64,000 nucleotides of DNA from Lachnoclostridium edouardi (GTDB lineage Bacteria > Bacillota > Clostridia > Lachnospirales > Lachnospiraceae), in contig NZ_OESQ01000001.1 in the NCBI RefSeq assembly GCF_900240245.1, positions 577,006-641,005 on the forward strand, read 5' to 3'. Positions 58,147 to 64,000 of the stretch are shown here, piece by piece (position 1 is the stretch's first letter; every line of letters starts with the position of its first letter). The notes under the pieces were generated by a model. It was given only the letters and a program-made list of their open reading frames with translations, did no database searches and was not told the DNA's origin. The position numbers were made by a program, and so were the translations under genes.

Positions 58147-60603
58147 CTAGTGGTTTATGGTTTCCATAACAGAAAATTTAAGCATCTTGTCCTCCTCTGT
58201 TACCTCCACTGTATCCCCGCCTTTTACCTTGCCATCTAAAATTTCCTCTGCTAGTCTGTCCTCTATATAGCTTTGAATTGTACGGCGCAAAGGCCTTGCC
58301 CCGTACTTTTCATCATAGCCCTTATCAATTAAAAACTCTTTAGCCTTATCGTCTACTATAAGATTTAAATTCATCTGCTGCACAGTTCTCTTTCCTATTA
58401 CAGAAATCATAATCTCAGCAATTTGCTTAATGTGCTGACGGTTTAACGGATGGAATACAATAATATCGTCGATTCTGTTTAAAAACTCCGGTTTAAACAG
58501 CCGTTTTACCTCCTCCATCACCCTTTCCTTCATAAAACGGTAATTTTCCTTTTCATCGCTGGCAGAAGCAAATCCCAGCCTCTTAGGGGAAATAATATTT
58601 TCCGCCCCTGCGTTGGAAGTCATAATCAGCACTGTATTTTTAAAATCTATTTTTCTGCCCTGTGCATCTGTAATGTGGCCGTCGTCTAATACCTGAAGGA
58701 GAATATTGAACACATCAGGATGAGCTTTTTCAATTTCGTCAAACAAAATCACTGAATAAGGATTCCGTCTTACCTTTTCGCTTAGCTGTCCCCCCTCGTC
58801 ATATCCGACATAACCTGGAGGGGAACCAATCATTTTAGATACGCTGTGCTTTTCCATATACTCAGACATATCTACTCTGATTAACGAGCCTTCTGTTCCA
58901 AACATGGCCTCTGAAAGTGCTTTAGAAAGCTCTGTTTTTCCCACGCCGGTAGGTCCTAAAAACAGGAAGGAGCCAATAGGCCTTTTAGGATCTTTTAATC
59001 CTACTCTGCCTCTGCGGATAGCCTTGGACACCGCCGTAACTGCCTCGTCCTGTCCTACAACTCTCTTGTGCAGAATTTCCTCCAGCTTTCTCAATCTTTC
59101 CGACTCCTCCTCAGCCAGCTTTTTCACCGGTATTTTTGTCCATCCGGCTACAATATCTGCAATTTCTCCTTCTCCCACAACCAACTTTCTGGTAGCCTTA
59201 TCTTTTTCCCACTTAGCTTTAATTTTATCTATTTTTTCCTTTTTCTTTTCCTGACGCTTTTTAATATCCCCGGCTTTTTCATATGCTTCAGATTTTATAG
59301 CCGCTTCCTTCTGCTTTTCCAGATTGTCAATATCTTTCAAAAGCACTTTCATCTCCCCAGGCTCCACATAGTTGGAAAGGCGCACTTTAGAGGAAGCTTC
59401 GTCAATCAAGTCAATGGCCTTATCCGGCAAAAATCTGTCGTTAATATACCTGGCTGAAAGCTTTACCGCGGCCAAAACCGCATCGTCTGTAATCGTTACC
59501 TTGTGATGCTCTTCATACTTGCCCTTTAAGCCTCTCAGTATTGCTACAGACTCATCTTCAGACGGCTCATCTACTACTACAGGCTGGAAACGGCGCTCTA
59601 AGGCTGCATCCTTTTCTATATATTTTCTGTATTCTTCTATAGTGGTGGCGCCAATCAGCTGCAGCTCTCCTCTGGCTAAGGACGGTTTTAAAATGTTGGA
59701 GGCGTCAATGGCCCCTTCTGCCCCTCCTGCTCCAATAATGGTGTGAATCTCATCAATAAACAGCAGAACCTCCCCGTCCTCTCTTACCTCGGACAGCACC
59801 TTTTTGATTCTTTCCTCAAATTCTCCTCTGTACTTAGAGCCTGCAACCATTCCTGACAGATCTAGGGTAAGCACTCTTTTCCCGGCAATGGTTTCCGGCA
59901 CATTTCCCCCGGCAACCATTTGGGCCAGCCCTTCCACCACAGCTGTTTTTCCCACTCCCGGCTCACCAATTAAACATGGATTATTTTTTGTTCTTCTGCT
60001 GAGAATCTGAATAACCCTTTGCATCTCTGTCTCTCTTCCAATAACAGGGTCCAACTTTCCGGCTGCTGCCAGGGCTGTAAGATCCCTGCTGTAGGTATTT
60101 AACGTAGGCGTTTCCTTCCTGCTTTTTCCCGGCTGTATATCATCCTTTACAGCCGGGGCATCTTCCCCCATAGCTGCAAATAAGTCTATATAAATTTTCT
60201 GTACTGATACTCCCATAGTATTTAATACTCTGGTAGCCACACAGTCGTTTTCCCTGATTATAGAGATTAAAATGTGTTCAGTGCCAATTAAAGGAGCTTT
60301 AAATCTTACAGCCTCATGGTAGCTGTTCTCCAGAATTTTTCTTGCCCTGGGCGTAAAACTTCCTTCCTCCACTCTCACTGCCTGATTAAAGGAAAGCAGC
60401 TCGCTGATTAATTCCAGCACCTTTTCTTCCTGTACCCCGCACTCCTCCAGTACTCTGGCAGCTACGCCGTTTTCTTCTCTGAGAAGACCCATAAGTAAAT
60501 GCTCAGTCCCCACAGAATGATGTCCCAGCTCTCTTGCTGTCTCCCTGGACAGCTCTATGGCCGTTCTGGCCTGAGGAGTAAATCTTTCAAATCCATCTAT
60601 CAT
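58147..60603 (-). CDS. clpC: ATP-dependent Clp protease ATPase subunit ClpC
   Basis: An 818-residue AAA+ unfoldase: tandem Clp-N repeats at residues 1-145, first AAA domain with Walker [14 protein letters not shown] near 212, a UVR-containing middle domain (about 410-460), second AAA domain with [12 protein letters not shown] near 550, and C-terminal D2-small domain. It delivers substrates to ClpP and, in Bacillus, works with McsB arginine phosphorylation. AGGAGG lies before the ATG, 19 bases after mcsB. Confidence 0.97.
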   Translation of the reverse strand: MIDGFERFTPQARTAIELSRETARELGHHSVGTEHLLMGLLREENGVAARVLEECGVQEEKVLELISELLSFNQAVRVEEGSFTPRARKILENSYHEAVRFKAPLIGTEHILISIIRENDCVATRVLNTMGVSVQKIYIDLFAAMGEDAPAVKDDIQPGKSRKETPTLNTYSRDLTALAAAGKLDPVIGRETEMQRVIQILSRRTKNNPCLIGEPGVGKTAVVEGLAQMVAGGNVPETIAGKRVLTLDLSGMVAGSKYRGEFEERIKKVLSEVREDGEVLLFIDEIHTIIGAGGAEGAIDASNILKPSLARGELQLIGATTIEEYRKYIEKDAALERRFQPVVVDEPSEDESVAILRGLKGKYEEHHKVTITDDAVLAAVKLSARYINDRFLPDKAIDLIDEASSKVRLSNYVEPGEMKVLLKDIDNLEKQKEAAIKSEAYEKAGDIKKRQEKKKEKIDKIKAKWEKDKATRKLVVGEGEIADIVAGWTKIPVKKLAEEESERLRKLEEILHKRVVGQDEAVTAVSKAIRRGRVGLKDPKRPIGSFLFLGPTGVGKTELSKALSEAMFGTEGSLIRVDMSEYMEKHSVSKMIGSPPGYVGYDEGGQLSEKVRRNPYSVILFDEIEKAHPDVFNILLQVLDDGHITDAQGRKIDFKNTVLIMTSNAGAENIISPKRLGFASASDEKENYRFMKERVMEEVKRLFKPEFLNRIDDIIVFHPLNRQHIKQIAEIMISVIGKRTVQQMNLNLIVDDKAKEFLIDKGYDEKYGARPLRRTIQSYIEDRLAEEILDGKVKGGDTVEVTEEDKMLKFSVMETINH

Positions 60604-60622
60604 TTTGTAAATATCCTCCTGA

Positions 60623-61657
60623 TTATTTTAATTCCGGCAGACGGTTTCTGATATAGCTGGCTCTGGCCACGTCCAGCTCCTCTCTGCCTAAGGGCCTATC
60701 CGCCCCATCCTGAAGATTCGCTCTCTGTATCCCCAACATAATACTGTAAATAGAACAAGGCTCTTTTAATGTTAAAAGCCCGTCTGACACTCCTGTCATT
60801 ACATGGGACAGGAAAACCATAGCGTCCTTCCAGGCCAGCCTTCTGGCATATTTTAACACGCCGTAGGATTTATATGCCTCGTCAGTCCGTTCTAACCGAT
60901 GAGAGGACAACGCCATCTCCCTTACCTTACTTTCCTGGCTATTTAGCTGGACCGCCACCTTGCCTACTAAATCTACAATCTCCTGTTCGCTGACTCCCAA
61001 AGTCTTCTGATTGGAAATTACATATAAAGATCCTGCATTTTCACTGCCTTCTCCATATATTCCCCTAATCCTTGTTCCAAAGCGGCTCATTTCTCCCAAC
61101 AAATTGGTAAACTTTTTGCCCATAGAAAGGGTGGGCAGATGAATCAGCACAGAAGCTCTCATTCCTGTACCTACATTTGTGGGATAAGATGTTAAATAGC
61201 CGTATTTTTCATGGTATGCATATGAAAATCTGGCGTTAATAAAATCGTCCATCTTATCTGCCTTTTCCCACAGTCCTCCCAGACATAGGCCAGAGCCTAG
61301 CAGTTGGATTCTGATATGATCGTCGCCATTTAAAATAATACTGGAGCTTTCATCCTCAGATAAAATCAACCCTGCCGGCTCTGTCTTTTTTTCTAAGGCC
61401 TCGTTAATCAGCCGCCTTTCTCTCAAAGCTGTTTTTTCCAGGGAGCTTAATTGATTTAATTCTAAAAATTCATATCCGTCGTCAATAGCCTGGGGAATAT
61501 CCCGCATCCCCTCCTTCAGCTTGCACACAAGAGCTGCCCCCTCCTTCTCTGTAAGCTTTCCCGGAAATTCATAGCTGTCCAGATTCCTGGCAAGGCGAAT
61601 TCTGCTGTACACTATATTAGGGTTTTCTTTTTCTGTCTGTTCAAACCATTTAAGCAT
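60623..61657 (-). CDS. mcsB: Protein arginine kinase McsB
   Basis: A 344-residue phosphagen-kinase-like protein arginine kinase. It opens near IVYSRIRLARNLDSYEFPGK (residues about 16-35) and has the conserved NVGTGMRASVLIHLP near 165. It phosphorylates arginines of proteins so that ClpC recognises them. I take ATG 61657, whose codon overlaps the mcsA stop (ATGCTTAA); an in-frame GTG four codons earlier is possible. It is coupled to mcsA, its activator. Confidence 0.95.
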   Translation of the reverse strand: MLKWFEQTEKENPNIVYSRIRLARNLDSYEFPGKLTEKEGAALVCKLKEGMRDIPQAIDDGYEFLELNQLSSLEKTALRERRLINEALEKKTEPAGLILSEDESSSIILNGDDHIRIQLLGSGLCLGGLWEKADKMDDFINARFSYAYHEKYGYLTSYPTNVGTGMRASVLIHLPTLSMGKKFTNLLGEMSRFGTRIRGIYGEGSENAGSLYVISNQKTLGVSEQEIVDLVGKVAVQLNSQESKVREMALSSHRLERTDEAYKSYGVLKYARRLAWKDAMVFLSHVMTGVSDGLLTLKEPCSIYSIMLGIQRANLQDGADRPLGREELDVARASYIRNRLPELK

Positions 61658-62210
61658 TTCCCACTTCACCTGCCTTTATCTCTCTGATTTTATCTCTCAG
61701 CATTGCAGCCGTCTCATAATCTTCTCTGTCCACTGCAGCCTTTAACCTCCTATCTAAAATAGCTACCTGATCTGCAGGAGAATCATTTTCCTTTTTTTCT
61801 TTCACCTCACTGGGCGCCTCCATTTTCGCAGGCTGATACTTAGGCCTTTTTCCCTTGTGGCTGTCGCTGCCCTGAAGCTGTTTAATATTATCGCTGATAA
61901 ACAAATCAAATACTTCATAGCAGTCCTGACAGCCAAACTGGCTGTTTTTTACAAACTCTCCATAGCTGGTTTTGCAGGTAGGACATACTACCTGAGCCAT
62001 CTTTGCCTCCTTCTGGCTGCTGTCCCCCACAGCCAGCAAACTGGACAGCAGCTTTCCTAAAGGAAAATCGCTGTCAAAAATATTAGAGTACTGCCCAAAG
62101 TCCAGACTTTTGGCACATTGGGTACAGAAATTATGTTCTGTTTTTACTCCATCCACAACCTCCGTGTACTGGATTGTTGCTTCTCTTATTTTACATTTTT
62201 CACATAACAT
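61650..62210 (-). CDS. mcsA: McsA, activator of McsB
   Basis: A 186-residue protein with four CxxC pairs (C3/C6, C29/C32, C76/C79, C94/C97) that form zinc sites, and a C-terminal UVR motif (LDRRLKAAVDREDYETAAMLRD, about 148-170). It binds and stimulates the arginine kinase McsB. The gene lies between the GntR-type regulator (27 bases upstream) and mcsB (8-base overlap). Confidence 0.95.
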   Translation of the reverse strand: MLCEKCKIREATIQYTEVVDGVKTEHNFCTQCAKSLDFGQYSNIFDSDFPLGKLLSSLLAVGDSSQKEAKMAQVVCPTCKTSYGEFVKNSQFGCQDCYEVFDLFISDNIKQLQGSDSHKGKRPKYQPAKMEAPSEVKEKKENDSPADQVAILDRRLKAAVDREDYETAAMLRDKIREIKAGEVGNA

Positions 62211-62237
62211 ATTGGACCTCCAATTCGGAATATCTTC

Positions 62238-62612
62238 TTAAATCCCGGAAAATTCCCTGTATATTTCATCTACCAGCTGGTGAGCTTCTTTGCAGCTAAT
62301 ATTTTTACATGCTCCTCTGGCTAAAACTACTCCCAGCTCCCGACGCATCTCTTTTATTGCATTCATTTTATTTATATCTAAACAAACTACAGCGCCTTTT
62401 CTTCTGTCCAGCCTGACAAATCCTTCCTGCCTTAAAACAGAATATGCTTTATTTACTGTATGCATGTTAATTCCCACATACTCTGCCATCTGGCGAACAG
62501 AAGGCAGCACCTCACCTTCTCTGATCCGCTCTGTAGCAATCCCCAGAATAATCTGATTGCAAAGCTGAATATAGTAGGCCTCATCACTATTAAAATCAAT
62601 TTCTACTATCAC
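62238..62612 (-). CDS. GntR-family regulator (YtrA type) at the usual ctsR position
   Basis: A 124-residue regulator: winged helix-turn-helix in residues 10-75 (LPSVRQMAEYVGINMHTVNKAYSVLRQEGF) and a short C-terminal helical part, as in the YtrA subfamily. In most Firmicutes the gene before mcsA is ctsR; this protein is unrelated to CtsR. Start taken as GTG 62612. The promoter upstream contains a palindrome overlapping the -10, so autoregulation is likely. Confidence 0.9.
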   Translation of the reverse strand: MIVEIDFNSDEAYYIQLCNQIILGIATERIREGEVLPSVRQMAEYVGINMHTVNKAYSVLRQEGFVRLDRRKGAVVCLDINKMNAIKEMRRELGVVLARGACKNISCKEAHQLVDEIYREFSGI

Positions 62613-62643
62613 TGTCTCACCATCTTTCGTTATATCTGTTATA

Positions 62644-62677
62644 GTTACAGTGTAACAAATTGAAGTCCAATCGTCAA
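62644..62677 (-). promoter_or_regulatory. Promoter and operator of the gntR-mcsA-mcsB-clpC operon
   Basis: Minus strand: TTGACG (62677-62672), 17-base spacer, TACACT (62654-62649). The inverted repeat GTTACA-C-TGTAAC (62644-62656) covers the -10, the arrangement of a repressor site. No CtsR-type GGTCAAA repeat is seen. Confidence 0.7.
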
Positions 62678-62696
62678 GAAGGAAAAGAAAAATAAG

Positions 62697-62731
62697 GGCG
62701 CTGCAAACCGTTTTCCTTTGTATGCAGCGCC
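62697..62731. terminator. Terminator of the acidic-tail protein gene
   Basis: GGCGCTGCA (62697-62705) and TGCAGCGCC (62723-62731) pair perfectly; T-rich DNA follows on the minus strand. It separates that gene from the gntR promoter. Confidence 0.85.
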
Positions 62732-62747
62732 TTTAAACTCCTATGTA

Positions 62748-64000
62748 TTACAGATCCAGATCAATAAAATCAAAATCGCTATCTTCCTCTGAATCTTTTT
62801 GTTTTTTCTTCTGATCCTTAGAAACATCTTCTGAATCATCCTCTTCCAGATCTACAGCTTCCAGATCATCCTCCTCCAAGTCCTCATATATATCCAGGTC
62901 ATCATCTAAGTCTGTAATTTCCTGACTGTCCTCAAGATCCTGATCTAAGTCCACGACTTCTAAATCTTCCTCATCATTTTTATTTAAGTTTTCCTCAGAA
63001 GCATGGTCCAGATCTATGATCTCCAGGTCGTCGTCTATTATCTGATCTTCAGGCTCCTTAGCTGCTGCTAATTCTGCTCTGGCCTTGCTGCGGCCTGCAT
63101 TTTTTCTTTCTCTTTCCGGCTCTGGATTTCTCTTTCCTCCTGATTTTTTAGCCAGGAGAATCACTGCGGCCAAAAGAACTGCCAAACCTGCTGCCAAACC
63201 AATGATTACAAGGCCTCTCATCTCATATTGATGGAGAAGATCTTTATATGTTGTCACAACCTCTTTATACTGTTCATCTGAAATTCCGCCGGCTCCAGGA
63301 GGGTCCTGCAGATATCTTTGAATCGTGTTTTCCTTCAGATCATAGCGGTACAGCGCCTTTTCTCCGTTCCAGTTCATTCCGTAGAACAGCCAGTATTCAG
63401 GATTTTCCTCCCCTGCCGGCACCCAACCGGAAGCCTGTCTGCCGTCCTGAAGATTCATAATTCCCTCAGTAAAGCCTTCTGGAATTACTACGGAGCTGTC
63501 TACAGGCAGAAGTACAATGGCCTTGGAGGTAGTGGAGATTTCCATATAAGCCGTCCATGTATCTGCCGATTCATTGTAAATATAGAAGGCTCCTGTTCCG
63601 TCGTCAGCTACCAGATAAAGCAGCAGCAAATCTTTTTCCAGCCCCTTGGCAGCCGTCACTTCATTGCCCTTATATGTATAATTTACTGCCTCAAATCCCT
63701 CTGGAAGAGTAAGACTGTCAAATGTGGTGGCAACTGTATACTGAACGTCCCCGATTACTGCAGTCAGATCCCCGATTACTTCTCCTGTGTTGCTTGCTCC
63801 GCCCTCTACCTTGGACACTGTAAGCACATAAGTTTTCGTCTGGCCGTCCTGAGCAGTTACCTTGCACTGTACTGTGTTGTCTCCCATTTGAAGGTCAGAG
63901 TTGCCCTCCACAGTAACTGTAGCGTTGGAATCATTGGACTCTGCGCTGACAGCCAGTTTAGACACATCAGTTCCCACCTGAACAGTGTAACTTTCTACTG
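62748..64000 (-). CDS. Membrane protein with acidic repeat tail, C-terminal part (5' end outside window)
   Basis: The reading frame is open to the window edge, so the N-terminus is missing; 417 residues are visible. They begin with a cadherin-like/Ig-type beta domain (VTVEGNSDLQMGDNTVQCKV), continue with an extracellular region, one membrane helix (GLVIIGLAAGLAVLLAAVIL, near residue 265) and a basic stretch. The cytoplasmic tail of about 110 residues is extremely acidic, with recurring LEIIDLDH, LEVVDLDQ, QEITDLDD, LEAVDLEE and FDFIDLDL motifs. Function unknown; an adhesin or sensor with an internal charged tail is possible. Confidence 0.8.
   Translation of the reverse strand, partial: VESYTVQVGTDVSKLAVSAESNDSNATVTVEGNSDLQMGDNTVQCKVTAQDGQTKTYVLTVSKVEGGASNTGEVIGDLTAVIGDVQYTVATTFDSLTLPEGFEAVNYTYKGNEVTAAKGLEKDLLLLYLVADDGTGAFYIYNESADTWTAYMEISTTSKAIVLLPVDSSVVIPEGFTEGIMNLQDGRQASGWVPAGEENPEYWLFYGMNWNGEKALYRYDLKENTIQRYLQDPPGAGGISDEQYKEVVTTYKDLLHQYEMRGLVIIGLAAGLAVLLAAVILLAKKSGGKRNPEPERERKNAGRSKARAELAAAKEPEDQIIDDDLEIIDLDHASEENLNKNDEEDLEVVDLDQDLEDSQEITDLDDDLDIYEDLEEDDLEAVDLEEDDSEDVSKDQKKKQKDSEEDSDFDFIDLDL

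Noticed and set aside
62613..62696. CtsR heptad repeats before the clpC operon
   Set aside because: No GGTCAAA pairs on either strand.
404..64000. CRISPR arrays or insertion sequences
   Set aside because: No regularly spaced repeats and no transposase ORFs seen; the only mobile DNA is the tRNA-Trp element.

Overview
The window is a low-GC chromosomal segment of an anaerobic, spore-forming Clostridia-type bacterium, most likely Lachnospiraceae. The grounds are sigma-E, sigma-G and SpoIIGA, an mcsA-mcsB-clpC-radA cluster, choline-binding-type cell-wall repeats, AT-rich intergenic DNA with strong Shine-Dalgarno sites, and AGGAGG starts throughout. The family assignment is inference; no rRNA is present to fix it. 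Most genes lie on the minus strand, so transcription order runs from high to low coordinates. Layout: 1-3.4 kb holds a tripartite tricarboxylate-type transporter (tctC-tctB-tctA) followed by the start of an amidohydrolase. 3.8-5.6 kb holds a Na/phosphate symporter with a PhoP-box-like array upstream. 5.7-8.8 kb holds a methionine ABC transporter (metN-metI-metQ) preceded by a promoter, a previously unlisted 30-residue Met/Cys-rich leader ORF and an intrinsic-terminator hairpin, i.e. a candidate attenuator. 8.8-16.1 kb is housekeeping (PepV-like dipeptidase, YqeY, RF3, an esterase, coaBC and divergent coaX). 15.4-19.1 kb is a TPP-riboswitch-controlled thiamine-precursor ABC transporter with a TatD-like hydrolase. 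19.2-21.8 kb holds the sporulation genes sigG, sigE and spoIIGA, with sigG turned tail-to-tail against sigE. 21.9-32.9 kb is an RND pump operon (adaptor, pump, two TolC-like proteins) divergent from a two-component system and two paralogous cell-wall-binding proteins. 32.9-40 kb is a purine/nucleoside operon (8-oxoguanine-deaminase-like enzyme, MerR regulator, BmpA, NupOPQ) with a textbook MerR-type promoter. 40-49.8 kb holds purL, a sigma-like protein without region 4, a LysR regulator, a nuclease-helicase fusion and a Crh-like HPr lacking the active-site histidine. 50.2-55.5 kb is a 5.3-kb mobilizable element in the 3' end of tRNA-Trp. 55.7-64 kb holds coaD, radA, clpC, mcsB, mcsA, a GntR regulator where ctsR is usually found, and the C-terminal part of an acidic-tailed membrane protein. 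How genes work together: several modules pair a transporter with its own local control (phosphate/PhoP, methionine/leader peptide, thiamine/TPP, nucleosides/MerR). CoaBC, CoaX and CoaD supply three steps of coenzyme A synthesis from two loci. The RND operon, its divergent two-component system and the wall-binding proteins look like one envelope-stress unit. The mobile element carries integrase, Xis-like protein, MobV relaxase with a recognisable oriT hairpin, a HUH-type Rep and a secreted wall-binding protein as its main cargo. No CRISPR array, insertion sequence or complete prophage was seen.
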